Assembly (NCBI GenBank): GCA_963205105.1
Contig: CAUJJW010000246.1
Coordinates: forward strand, 1 to 62,033
DNA length: 62,033 bases
Reading direction: 5' to 3'
Origin: Verrucomicrobiota bacterium
GTDB taxonomy: Bacteria > Verrucomicrobiota > Verrucomicrobiia > Limisphaerales > CAIMTB01
Of this stretch, positions 53,599 through 62,033 are shown piece by piece (within the stretch, counting starts at the first letter, position 1; each line of letters starts with the position of its first letter). A program made the position numbers and the translations under genes. The notes beneath the pieces are model-generated. The model saw only the letters and a program-made list of their open reading frames with translations. It did no database searches and had not been told where the DNA came from.

Positions 53599-55275
53599 TC
53601 ACACCATCGGCCAAAGAACCGCGAACACCATCGTTGCGACCAATCCCACACACCCTTCGACGAACACCATCGCCGATGCCGTCTTCAGCGTTTCGGCTTC
53701 CGTCATGCCGCTCATGCGCGAAATCACCCAGAATCCGCTGTCGTTCATCCACATGCCGATCTTGGAACCGCACCCGATCGCCACCGCCACATACACCGGG
53801 TGAAAGCCCAGACTGATCGTCGCGGCGATCGGCGCCACGATGCCCACCGCCGTGATCATCGCCACCGTCGCCGATCCCTGGGCCACCCGGATGATCGCCG
53901 TGATTCCCCAAGCCATCGGCAACAGAGCCAGTTTCCACTCCGGCACCGCCGCATGTGCCAACTCCTCCATGCCCGCCTGGCGCAGGACTTGTCCCAACGC
54001 ACCCCCAGCGGCGATCACCAGGATGATTTCACCGGCCTCCACAATCGCCGTCCGGATCGAGGCCCGTGTCCCTGCCGCATCGCCCCGGTTCCGAACCGCC
54101 AGCAACAGAATCGCCATACCCGCCGAGATCGTGAGCGCCAGGTTCTTGTCGCCCAGGATCCGTACCGCGGACCTCACCCAGCCGGGCAGTGCCCACCCAG
54201 GATTCGATTCCAGCACCGACGCCGCGCTGATGAGCACCACGGGCAGGAGAATCGGCAGCAACGAAGGGATCAACGGTGGCAATCCCACCGGAGCGGCCGC
54301 ATTCCCTCCGGCAGTCGTGGCCGAAGAGTTTTCCGCTGATTCCAGAAAGGCTGCGTCACGCACCGGGATGGCCCACCGCCGGTCCGCCCAGACCGCGTAC
54401 CCAAAACCGGACAGGGCTGCGATGCCGCCGATCAGGGCTCCCTGAAGCATCATCGTGGAGAGATTCACTCCGAGTTCGTTGGCGGCGAACAACGGACCCG
54501 GGGTCGGCGGAACCAGCGAATGGGTCATGGTCGCGCCCGCGACGATCGCCAGCACGTACAGGACATAGTGCGCGCGCGTCTTGCTCCACATGGCCTTCGC
54601 CAGCGGCAGCAACAGATAGAAGACCGCCTCGGCAAACATTGGGATCCCCAGCAGGAATCCGCTCCCCAGAAACGCCAGCGGGGTGCGTCGCATGCCAACC
54701 GCGCTTTGGAGCGAATACACGATCCGTTCGGCCCCACGCGCCGCCATCAGGCAGGTGCCGAGGATGGAGGCCATGGCAATCAGGATGCCGATGTCGAGCG
54801 TCGTCCGGCCGAAACCTTCAGCCACCCGCTGGCCCAGCGGCAGGTTCGCCGTCTTCACCGCCGCCCGGGACGCGGCCACCGGAACGATCGAATCGTTCAG
54901 ACTCAAGAACTGACCCTCAGGGCTGCGAACCTCCACCCACGAGGCCCCGCTCGCCGAGGTTCCGGTCACGGACACGGTCACCTGGGTCACGCGACGGGGT
55001 TCTTCCCTGTCCACCCACCGATAGACGTCGTAGATGCCGCCGTCGGTGAAGCGCTTCTTCACGTCCAAGATCCGGGTCACCTGGCGATCCGCCGACAGCG
55101 ACCGGATGCGCACCGCGTCCTTGCCCAACTCGAACCGCATCACGGAAGCCGCCGGCGTCAAGGCCGCCACCACCAGCGCGCCCATGATCAAAACCAGGAA
55201 CGCGTGCAGGCGGAACCACAGCACGCCGCCGATGACGACGGTGAGCGCGACAACCAAAATGACGATGGGGCTCAT
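53599..55275 (-). CDS. GntP-family gluconate/aldonate permease with extra N-terminal domain
   Basis: 558 aa, about 110 longer than typical GntP (about 440). After two hydrophobic stretches, residues 41-148 form a soluble beta-rich insertion (ASVMRFELGKDAVRIRSLSA, SADRQVTRILDVKKRFTDGG). The GntP core then resumes with EGFGRTTLDIGILIAMASIL and GSGFLLGIPMFAEAVFYLLL. Later parts include HSLVPPTPGPLFAANELGV and VAQGSATVAMITAVGIVAP, the family signatures of a proton-coupled carboxylate importer. It heads the minus-strand unit with the kinase (69 bp) and the regulator, and faces the dehydratase gene 69 bp away. The inserted domain would lie on the outside or between helices; its role is unknown. Confidence 0.88.
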   Translation of the reverse strand: MSPIVILVVALTVVIGGVLWFRLHAFLVLIMGALVVAALTPAASVMRFELGKDAVRIRSLSADRQVTRILDVKKRFTDGGIYDVYRWVDREEPRRVTQVTVSVTGTSASGASWVEVRSPEGQFLSLNDSIVPVAASRAAVKTANLPLGQRVAEGFGRTTLDIGILIAMASILGTCLMAARGAERIVYSLQSAVGMRRTPLAFLGSGFLLGIPMFAEAVFYLLLPLAKAMWSKTRAHYVLYVLAIVAGATMTHSLVPPTPGPLFAANELGVNLSTMMLQGALIGGIAALSGFGYAVWADRRWAIPVRDAAFLESAENSSATTAGGNAAAPVGLPPLIPSLLPILLPVVLISAASVLESNPGWALPGWVRSAVRILGDKNLALTISAGMAILLLAVRNRGDAAGTRASIRTAIVEAGEIILVIAAGGALGQVLRQAGMEELAHAAVPEWKLALLPMAWGITAIIRVAQGSATVAMITAVGIVAPIAATISLGFHPVYVAVAIGCGSKIGMWMNDSGFWVISRMSGMTEAETLKTASAMVFVEGCVGLVATMVFAVLWPMV

Positions 55276-55344
55276 GGAGGTGGTTTCGCCGGTTGCGGGG
55301 GTGCGGCCGGACCGTACAGGATCACCGTGTCACCGGCGACCCCC

Positions 55345-57069
55345 ATGAACCCAAAAGATGCCACCCCGCTCCGTTCCCAGCGGTGGTTCGGTCCGGACGA
55401 CCTGAGAAGTTTTGGTCATCGCAGCCGCCTGCGGCAGATGGGCTACGGTGCCAGCGAGGTCGAGGGCAAGCCGGTCATCGGCATTCTCAACACCTGGAGC
55501 GACCTCAACCAGTGCCACACCCATTTCCGGGAGCGCGCGGCCGAAGTGAAGCGGGGTGTCTGGCAGGCCGGCGGTTTCCCGGTTGAGATCCCGGTGATGG
55601 CGTTGTCGGAGATGTTCATGAAGCCGACGGCGATGTTCTATCGCAACCTGCTCGCCCTGGAGACCGAGGAGGCGCTGCGGTGCCATCCGATCGATGGCGT
55701 GCTCCTCATGGGCGGTTGCGACAAGACCGTTCCCGGCCTGTTGATGGGCGCGATCACCATGGATCTTCCCGCCATCTTCCTGCCGGCGGGTCCCATGCTG
55801 GCGGGGCGTTGGCGTGATGTGCGCCTGGGGAGCGGCACCGACGTCTGGAAGTACTGGGCGGAACGTCAGGCGGGTTGCCTCGGCGATTGTGAGTGGCGCG
55901 AAATCGAGGAAGGCATCGCCCGTTCGCCCGGCACCTGCATGACCATGGGAACCGCTTCCACCATGGCGGCGGTCACCGAGGCTCTCGGGCTGACGCTTCC
56001 CGGTGCGTCCTCCATTCCAGCCGTTCATTCCGCACACGCCCGCATGGCCGCCGCGTGCGGGATGCGCATCGTCGACATGGTCCGGGAGGACCTGAAACCG
56101 TCGCGCCTGCTGAACGCGGATTCCTTCGACAACGCCATCGTCGCCGACATGGCCTTGTGCGGTTCGACCAACGCCATCATCCACCTCATCGCCCTGGCCC
56201 GGCGCGCGGGCGTTCCGCTGACATTGGATCGTTTCGACGCCATTTCGAAACAGGTCCCAGTGCTCGCCAACCTGCGTCCTGCCGGCGAGTTTCTCATGGA
56301 GGATTTTCACGACGCTGGCGGCCTTCCGGCGTTGCTCGGCCTGCTCAAGGAGCACCTGCATCTGGATCGCCCCACGGTGACCGGCCGCGCCCTGGGCGAG
56401 AACATCGCCAGTGCCACGGTCCTGGATGCACGGGTGATCCGGCCGGTCGACCAACCGTTGGATCAGGCGGGCGGCACCTTCGTTCTGCGCGGCAACCTCG
56501 CGCCCGAGGGGTGCGTCATCAAACCCACCGCGGCCGATCCCCGCCTCCTCCACCACACCGGACCCGCCATCGTCTTCCGCGATTACCCCGATTTGAAGCG
56601 TCGCCTGGACGATCCAACTCTCGAAGTGACCGCCGACCATGTGCTGGTCCTGCTGAGCGGCGGACCCCAAGGGGCGCCGGGAATGCCCGAATGGGGCATG
56701 TTGCCCATCCCCAGGAAACTCCTGAAACAAGGTGTGCGCGACATGGTCCGCATTTCGGACGCCCGCATGTCCGGCACCAGCTATGGAACCTGCGTTCTCC
56801 ACGTCTCACCGGAATCGGCCGTGGGCGGTCCCCTCGCGCTCGTGCGCGACGGCGACCTCATTGAATTGAATGTGACGGAGCGCCGACTCCATCTCCACGT
56901 GCCGGAAGAGGAACTCGCCCGGCGCCGGACCGACTGGAAAGCTCCTGCCCCCGCCTATCGTCGAGGCTACGGGCAACTCTTCATCCAACAGACCACCCAG
57001 GCCCATGAAGGCTGCGATTTTCGGTTTCTCGAACGCGGCGAGCCCATTCCCGAACCCGCCATTCACTGA
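55345..57069 (+). CDS. IlvD/Edd-family sugar-acid dehydratase (arabinonate/xylonate type)
   Basis: 574 aa from ATG 55345. [2Fe-2S] or [4Fe-4S] cluster Cys residues are visible in NTWSDLNQCHTHFRE, LMGGCDKTVPGLLMG and RSPGTCMTMGTASTM. Other family blocks are GGFPVEIPVMALSEMFMKPT, LCGSTNAIIHLIALARRAGV, GGLPALLGLLKEHLH, EGCVIKPTA and ARMSGTSYGTCVLHVSPE. The overall pattern (HRSRLRQMGYGASEVEGKPV at the start) is closer to L-arabinonate/D-xylonate dehydratases than to IlvD. It removes water from an aldonate to give a 2-keto-3-deoxy acid. The aldolase follows 12 bp later. Which sugar acid is used is not known. Confidence 0.9.
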   Translation: MNPKDATPLRSQRWFGPDDLRSFGHRSRLRQMGYGASEVEGKPVIGILNTWSDLNQCHTHFRERAAEVKRGVWQAGGFPVEIPVMALSEMFMKPTAMFYRNLLALETEEALRCHPIDGVLLMGGCDKTVPGLLMGAITMDLPAIFLPAGPMLAGRWRDVRLGSGTDVWKYWAERQAGCLGDCEWREIEEGIARSPGTCMTMGTASTMAAVTEALGLTLPGASSIPAVHSAHARMAAACGMRIVDMVREDLKPSRLLNADSFDNAIVADMALCGSTNAIIHLIALARRAGVPLTLDRFDAISKQVPVLANLRPAGEFLMEDFHDAGGLPALLGLLKEHLHLDRPTVTGRALGENIASATVLDARVIRPVDQPLDQAGGTFVLRGNLAPEGCVIKPTAADPRLLHHTGPAIVFRDYPDLKRRLDDPTLEVTADHVLVLLSGGPQGAPGMPEWGMLPIPRKLLKQGVRDMVRISDARMSGTSYGTCVLHVSPESAVGGPLALVRDGDLIELNVTERRLHLHVPEEELARRRTDWKAPAPAYRRGYGQLFIQQTTQAHEGCDFRFLERGEPIPEPAIH

Positions 57070-57081
57070 CCCCGTGAACCC

Positions 57082-58002
57082 ATGATCACCCGTCCTCTTT
57101 CTCTCGAAGACCTCCAGCGTTCGGTGATGGCCGTTCCGCCATTGGCTCGGAACGCCGACGACTCCCTCAACGCGGAGGAGAACCGCCGACTCATCCGACA
57201 CCTGGAAGACGGTGGCATCACCCTCCTGCTGTACGGAGGCAACGCGAACTTCTACCACCTGCCGTTGTCGGAGTTCGAACCCGCCCTGGAACTGCTGTCC
57301 AGCGCCGCAGCCGACACCTCCCTGGTCATCCCTTCGGTTGGCCCTGCCTACGGAACGATGATGGAGCAGGCCAGGATCGCCCGGCGCTTCCGCTTTCCCA
57401 CCCTCATGGTGCTCCCCCAGCAGGGCATCACCACCAGCGCGGGGGTGGCCACCGGCATCCGTCGGTTCGTCGAGGCCGCCGGAATCCCTGCGCTCGTTTA
57501 CATCAAACACGACGGATTCATCGAACCCGAGGACGTCGCCGCCCTTGACCGCGACGGGCTGATCAGCGCGATCAAGTACGCCACGGTCCGAACCGACACC
57601 TCACGCGACGACTACCTGCGCCGGCTGATTCAAGTCGTCGACCCACGGAAGATCATCAGCGGCATCGGGGAACAACCGGCGATCATTCACCTGCGCGACT
57701 TCGGCCTGGGCGGATTCACCAGCGGCTGTGTGTGTGTCGCCCCGCGCCTGTCGCAAGCGATGCTGGCGGCCATGCGTCACGGCGACTGGACGGAAGCCGA
57801 GCGAATCCGTCAGCTCTTCAAGCCCCTGGAGGACCTCAGGAACGCCATTCACCCGATCCGTGTGCTGCATGCAGCCGTCGACGCCGCGGGCATTGCCCGG
57901 ACGGGGCCTCTGCTGCCGCTGCTGAGCAACGTGGAGCCGAAGGACCAACCGGCGATTGCCGCTGCCGCCAAGTCCCTGCTGGCGCTGAACAACCCGACCT
58001 AA
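57082..58002 (+). CDS. DHDPS/KDG-aldolase-family lyase
   Basis: 306 aa. Class I aldolase of the DapA/NanA superfamily: the Schiff-base Lys is K165 in ISAIKYATVRTD, with a Tyr in LVYIKHDGF where many members have YNxP. The N-terminal GGITLLLYGGNANFYHLP replaces the usual G(T)TGE loop, and the substrate loop is VIPSVGPAYGTMME. It likely cleaves the 2-keto-3-deoxyaldonate made by the upstream dehydratase into pyruvate and an aldehyde. The pair forms a non-phosphorylated aldonate pathway. The TAA stop overlaps by 4 bp the stop of the RND pump gene on the other strand. Confidence 0.86.
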   Translation: MITRPLSLEDLQRSVMAVPPLARNADDSLNAEENRRLIRHLEDGGITLLLYGGNANFYHLPLSEFEPALELLSSAAADTSLVIPSVGPAYGTMMEQARIARRFRFPTLMVLPQQGITTSAGVATGIRRFVEAAGIPALVYIKHDGFIEPEDVAALDRDGLISAIKYATVRTDTSRDDYLRRLIQVVDPRKIISGIGEQPAIIHLRDFGLGGFTSGCVCVAPRLSQAMLAAMRHGDWTEAERIRQLFKPLEDLRNAIHPIRVLHAAVDAAGIARTGPLLPLLSNVEPKDQPAIAAAAKSLLALNNPT

Positions 58003-61000
58003 CCGCCTGTCGCGGGGGCTTTCTGGCGAACAGCGACGATGGCGGCATTCCGGCCAAAGGCGTGGAACACGGCCGGGGTGACGCCCAGGCCGAGGAACGT
58101 GGAGGTGATCAGGCCACCCACGATGACCACAGCGACCGGGTGAAGGATTTCCTTCCCGGGCTCGTGCGCGGCCAGAGCGAGCGGAATGAGCGCGATGCCT
58201 GCGCTCAACGCCGTCATCAGGACCGGCACCAGTCGCTCCAGGGTACCGCGCTCGACCAATTCGCGGCCGAACGGCACCCCCTCGTGTCGCATGAGATGGA
58301 GGTAATGGGAGATCAGCATGATGCTGTTGCGTGCGGCGACGCCGGCCACGGCGATGAAACCCACCCAGGTGGCGATGGAGATGTTCTGGACCAGCAGCCA
58401 GGTGAGGAAGAGACCGCCCACGAGGGCCAGCGGGATGTCGCACAACACCTGGGCGGCGAACAGCGGGGTGCGGAAGTAGCCGTAAAGGAGCAAGGCCACG
58501 ACGACGAACACGACCGCACTCAGCCCGGCGATGCGCCGCGATGCCTCCTGCTGGGCCTTGAACTCTCCCTCGTAGCTCACGAAGTAACCCTCGGGCAGCT
58601 GGACCCGTTCCGCCACGGTCTGCTGCAATTGAACCACCAGCGATTCCAGATCGCGTTCACGGGTGTTGGCGCTGACCACGGTCCGGCGCACGGCGTTCTC
58701 ACGGTGAACCACGTTGGGCCCCTTCGCTTCGCGCACCTGCGCGACGAGGCGAAGCGGGATCCGTTGGCCCACCCCCGTTTCGATCGGCAATTCCATCAGT
58801 CGCTCGGGTGAATCACGCCAGGTCTCCGGCAGACGAAGGACCAGATCCACGCTGCGCTGACCCTCCCGCAGGGTCGCCACGGTCCGCCCACCGAGGAGCA
58901 CCGACAACTGCTCGTTGAGAGCCCCGGGCCGGATGCCGTACGCCCGCGCCCGATCCCGATCCACCTCGATGCGAAGCTGCGGAATCGGAATCTGACGTTC
59001 CAGCGCCACATCGGTGAGCCCGGGCAATGCCTGCGCGATGGTTTCGACCTGCGTGCCGATCCGTCGCAGCTCGTCGAGATCCGGACCGAAGACCTTGATG
59101 GCGATTCGCGCCGACACACCGCTGAGCATGTGCGCCAATCGGTGGCCGATGGGCTGCCCCACGGCCACAAACGTGCCGGGAATCGTCGCCAGCCGCTCGC
59201 GAATCTCCTCGAACACCACCTCCCGCGGGCGTCCGGTGTCGTGAAACTCCACGTCGAACTCGTTCACCGACACCGGCACCACATGGTCGTCGCGTTCCGC
59301 GCGCCCGGTGCGGCGGCCGATGCTGCGTACCTCCGGAATTTCCTGAAGCAATCGAACCCCGATCTCTCCGATTTCATTGGCCTGGTTCAAGGAAGTGCCA
59401 GGTGCGCTGGCCAGGGAGATCGTCGCGCTGCCCTCGTTGAACGCCGGCAGGAATTCCCGTCCGAGTTGGGGAAACAACGCCACCGCTCCCGCCACCGGGA
59501 TCACGACAAAGCCAAGCAGCAGGAAGGGTTGATCCAGGGCCAACCGAAGCCAGCTGGCCCGGAAAGCCTTCTTCAATCCACGCACCAGCAACCCGTCGCC
59601 GGCCCCTGCCTTCTTCGCCGGTCGTGGATGCAGAAGCATCGAACACAGCACGGGAATCACGGTAAGCGACACCACGAATGACGCCGCCATGCTGGTGATC
59701 GTCGCGATCGCAATCGGCGCGAACAACCGCCCCTCGATGCCGCTCAATCCCAGCAGAGGAACAAACACCAGGATCACCAGGATCGTCGCGTAGAGGATGG
59801 AGTTCCGCACCTCCCCCGACGCCGCGGCGATGACCTCCATCCGCGGTTTCGGATGCGGATGACTGACATTCTCACGCAGCCGCCGGAAGACGTTCTCCAC
59901 ATCGATGATGGCGTCGTCGACCACCATGCCGATCGCCACCGCCAACCCGCCCAGGGTCATCGAGTTCACACTGATCCCGAACATTCGGAAGACCAGCAGG
60001 GTCACCGCGAAGGACAGTGGGATCGCCAGGAGGGTGATCACCGTGGTGCGAACATTGAGCAGGAACAAAAACAGCACGATCGCGACGAGCACCGCGCCAT
60101 CGCGGATGGCTTCCTTCAGATTGCCGACGGCGTGCTGGATGAAATCGCCCTGCCGGAACAACAACACCGCCTCCACGCCAGGTGGCAGCGACACCCGCAA
60201 GCTGTTGAGCGCGTCCTCGATGGCCGACGTCAGGGCCAACGTGTCGAAGCCCGGGGCCTTGTCGACGCTGAGAATCACCCCCGCCGTTCCGTTGACCCCG
60301 GCGTCCCCGCGCATCGGCTGGACATCCTGAACCACGGACGCGACATCGTGGATCAGGATGGGACGGTCGCCGATGCTCTTGATGACCGTGTCGGCCAATT
60401 CATGGAGATCGGTGGTCATGCCCAGATTGCGGACCATGATCTCCTGGGAACCCTGGACCAGGTAGCCGCTGGTGGTGTTGCGGGCGGCCTCCTGCGCGGC
60501 CGTCTCCAGCTCGGAGAACGTCACACCATGGGCCGCCATGCGGTTCGGGTCGGGTTGAACCTGCACTTGCTGGATGCCGCCGCCAATGGTCAGCACTTCC
60601 GCCACACCCGGAATGCTCTGAATGCGGCGGCGCACGGTCCAATCCGCCAGTGCGCGCACTTCCCGTGGCGCCATCGCGCCGTTGGTGGATCGAAGCCCGA
60701 TGAGCAGGATCTCGCCCATCAGCGACGACACGGGCGCAAGACCGGGACGGGCCTGCTCCGGCAGCGTGCTCATCACGGTTTGCAGTCGTTCCTGAACCCA
60801 TTGCCGGGCGCGGAAGATGTCGGTGCCCCAGTCGAACTCGGCGAATACCAGCGAGAGCCCGACATCCGAGCTGCTGCGCAAACGGTCCAGATTGCCGACC
60901 CCCTGCACCGCCGACTCGATGGGTTGGGTGACCAGGGCTTCCACCTCTTCCGGAGCCAGCCCCGGCGCCTCGGTGAGGATGGTGACGGTGGGTTTCGTCA

Positions 61001-61124
61001 GGTCGGGCAGCACCTCGACAGGCAGCACCCGACCCACCTGGACACCGGCAGCGAGGGTGAGCAGCGCCATGGCCAGCACCAGGGGACGGTGCTTCAACGA
61101 CAACCGGATCAGGGCATCAAGCAT
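57999..61124 (-). CDS. RND heavy-metal efflux permease (CusA/CzcA family)
   Basis: 1041 aa from ATG 61124 (MLDALIRLSLKHRPLVLAMA). Inner-membrane proton antiporter that drives a tripartite efflux complex. Motifs: LPVEVLPDLTKPTVTILTEA after helix 1, WVQERLQTVMSTLP, TM4 GGLAVAIGMVVDDAIIDVEN with the proton-relay acidic residues, FAPIAIATITSMAASFVVSL and, near the C-terminus, GFIAVAGVAARNSIMLISHY. Helix pattern and length are those of HME-type RND pumps; whether Cu/Ag or Co/Zn/Cd cannot be told. The start overlaps the adaptor stop by 8 bp; the frame could start at 61145. No outer-membrane factor is in the window. Confidence 0.93.
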   Translation of the reverse strand: MLDALIRLSLKHRPLVLAMALLTLAAGVQVGRVLPVEVLPDLTKPTVTILTEAPGLAPEEVEALVTQPIESAVQGVGNLDRLRSSSDVGLSLVFAEFDWGTDIFRARQWVQERLQTVMSTLPEQARPGLAPVSSLMGEILLIGLRSTNGAMAPREVRALADWTVRRRIQSIPGVAEVLTIGGGIQQVQVQPDPNRMAAHGVTFSELETAAQEAARNTTSGYLVQGSQEIMVRNLGMTTDLHELADTVIKSIGDRPILIHDVASVVQDVQPMRGDAGVNGTAGVILSVDKAPGFDTLALTSAIEDALNSLRVSLPPGVEAVLLFRQGDFIQHAVGNLKEAIRDGAVLVAIVLFLFLLNVRTTVITLLAIPLSFAVTLLVFRMFGISVNSMTLGGLAVAIGMVVDDAIIDVENVFRRLRENVSHPHPKPRMEVIAAASGEVRNSILYATILVILVFVPLLGLSGIEGRLFAPIAIATITSMAASFVVSLTVIPVLCSMLLHPRPAKKAGAGDGLLVRGLKKAFRASWLRLALDQPFLLLGFVVIPVAGAVALFPQLGREFLPAFNEGSATISLASAPGTSLNQANEIGEIGVRLLQEIPEVRSIGRRTGRAERDDHVVPVSVNEFDVEFHDTGRPREVVFEEIRERLATIPGTFVAVGQPIGHRLAHMLSGVSARIAIKVFGPDLDELRRIGTQVETIAQALPGLTDVALERQIPIPQLRIEVDRDRARAYGIRPGALNEQLSVLLGGRTVATLREGQRSVDLVLRLPETWRDSPERLMELPIETGVGQRIPLRLVAQVREAKGPNVVHRENAVRRTVVSANTRERDLESLVVQLQQTVAERVQLPEGYFVSYEGEFKAQQEASRRIAGLSAVVFVVVALLLYGYFRTPLFAAQVLCDIPLALVGGLFLTWLLVQNISIATWVGFIAVAGVAARNSIMLISHYLHLMRHEGVPFGRELVERGTLERLVPVLMTALSAGIALIPLALAAHEPGKEILHPVAVVIVGGLITSTFLGLGVTPAVFHAFGRNAAIVAVRQKAPATGG

Positions 61125-62033
61125 GCGAATCCCCCCGGTTGTCATTCGAGTCGGGACGACCGCCCGGCGCCGTGCTTTCCGATGCTGTTCCGACCGTCAC
61201 CACGGCGCGTGACCGAACCACGCTGAGAATCAGCAGCACAACGAGCAGCGCCGTGGTGGAAGCGAAGAAGATCGTCCACGTTCCAAGCTGTGCCGCCCCC
61301 CCGCCCTGCGTCACAGCATCATGATCATGGTCGTGGTCGTGGTCGTGATCATGGTCCGCCTCGCCCTCGTGATCGTGTTCATCGTTCGGCTCATGACCGG
61401 CGTGGGCTGCTGTTGCAGGGGCATCTGTCTCTTCCTTCTCCGATCCATCCTCGTTGTGGGCGTGGCCGTGGGCGGAGTCGAGGGACGCCTTCAAGGACAC
61501 GGCGCCACGGCCGGCAAAAGCCAGGGAGTACGCACCGCGGGCGACCACTTCGTCGCCCTCCTTCAAGCCACGCACGACCTCCACCTGCCGGTCGTTCTCA
61601 ATGCCCAAAACCACCGGCACCCGGACGAATGCGTTGGTCCCCTGGGGATCGCGGATGAAGACCGACCGACTGCCGAGATCGCCCTGAATGGCCTCGCGGG
61701 GGACGGCCAGGACGTCGGGCCTGGAATCCACAACAATGGAGAATTCTGCGCGCATTCCGGGACGGAGCGCGGAGTCCGGATTCGCCACGTGAAAGGCGGC
61801 ATCCAGGGTTCCGCTGACGGCATCCGCCTCGGCTGCGAAATGAGCCAACTCGGCCTCGAACTCGCGACCGGGAAGCGCCGAGACCCGCAACCGCGCCCGA
61901 TTCCCCAGCTTCAACCGACCCACCAGATGTTCCGGCACTGCCGCCACGGCATGGACTTCCGCCAAGTCGACGATCTCGATCAGCGCCGCGTCCGGTGAAA
62001 CCGGTTGGCCGAGGGCCAGGTTCACCGCGGCGA
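61117..62033 (-). CDS. RND periplasmic adaptor (CusB-like) with His-rich C-terminal tail, partial
   Basis: The N-terminus lies beyond the window end; about 305 residues are visible. The remaining barrel parts are NLALGQPVSPDAALIEIVDL, PEHLVGRLKLGNRARLRVSA, ALRPGMRAEFSIVVDSRPDV, LAVPREAIQGDLGSRSVFIR and VEVVRGLKEGDEVVARGAY, typical of membrane-fusion proteins. The C-terminus is odd: after about residue 190 of the visible part comes a His/Asp/Glu-rich segment (HDHEGEADHDHDHDHDHDHD) and a transmembrane helix (WTIFFASTTALLVVLLILSV). It is the first gene of the efflux pair. The tail may bind metal and anchor the protein at its C-terminus. Confidence 0.88.
   Translation of the reverse strand, partial: AAVNLALGQPVSPDAALIEIVDLAEVHAVAAVPEHLVGRLKLGNRARLRVSALPGREFEAELAHFAAEADAVSGTLDAAFHVANPDSALRPGMRAEFSIVVDSRPDVLAVPREAIQGDLGSRSVFIRDPQGTNAFVRVPVVLGIENDRQVEVVRGLKEGDEVVARGAYSLAFAGRGAVSLKASLDSAHGHAHNEDGSEKEETDAPATAAHAGHEPNDEHDHEGEADHDHDHDHDHDHDAVTQGGGAAQLGTWTIFFASTTALLVVLLILSVVRSRAVVTVGTASESTAPGGRPDSNDNRGDSHA

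Noticed and set aside
54520..55344. N-terminal extension of the dehydratase
   Set aside because: The 275 extra codons are antisense to the GntP gene; family alignment starts at the ATG 55345.

Overview
The window looks like a high-GC chromosomal segment of a Verrucomicrobiota bacterium, probably of the Pedosphaera/Limisphaerales type. That assignment is an inference. It rests on two prepilin-like proteins ending in the H-x9-DG motif, a giant PVC-type cytochrome with ThuA and HEAT domains, many secreted beta-propeller and beta-helix proteins, and dense interspersed palindromic repeats. No rRNA, tRNA, CRISPR array, intact transposase or prophage was seen.

Layout. 0-5 kb: rho with a long Pro/Ala/Arg-rich N-terminal extension, then a NodU-type carbamoyltransferase with two small membrane proteins (SxtJ-like, DUF5989-like). 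5-12.5 kb: an LVIVD-propeller protein, a GH78 alpha-L-rhamnosidase, a pseudopilin and a beta-helix protein. 12.7-16.6 kb: PTS enzyme I, a sugar nucleotidyltransferase and a membrane protein, closely packed. 16.6-24 kb: a propeller/toroid secreted protein, an unusual Mrr-like/zinc-ribbon/tyrosine-phosphatase fusion, uppP and glnD. 24-30.4 kb: a degraded, repeat-rich island with toxin-antitoxin genes (one toxin truncated), a probable remnant of a REP-associated (RAYT) transposase, an ECF sigma fragment, an M14 carboxypeptidase and a frameshifted delta-60-repeat gene. 30.4-38 kb: a PVC cytochrome megaprotein, a cupin and a PEP-hydrolase-family protein, opposite a divergent AraC regulator. 38-43.8 kb: a second pseudopilin, an orphan RelE-like toxin, an S41 protease and L-rhamnose isomerase. 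43.9-49 kb: a Ser/Thr kinase and an ECF-sigma-led operon of secreted proteins. 49.5-58 kb: a sugar-acid locus (response regulator, propeller histidine kinase, GntP-like permease, IlvD/Edd dehydratase, DHDPS-family aldolase). 58-62 kb: an RND heavy-metal efflux pump and its His-rich adaptor, cut by the window end.

How the parts fit. Alpha-L-rhamnosidase and L-rhamnose isomerase point to use of rhamnosylated polysaccharides. The permease, dehydratase and aldolase with their own two-component system form a self-contained aldonate catabolic module. The strongest novelty candidates are (1) the phosphatase fused to a nuclease-like domain that has lost its QxK motif, and (2) a family of double-hairpin repeats with covarying stems. 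Three copies of that repeat lie in frame inside the N-terminal regions of predicted exported proteins, and a transposase-like remnant lies near other copies. All assignments were made by reading motifs; no database search was run.
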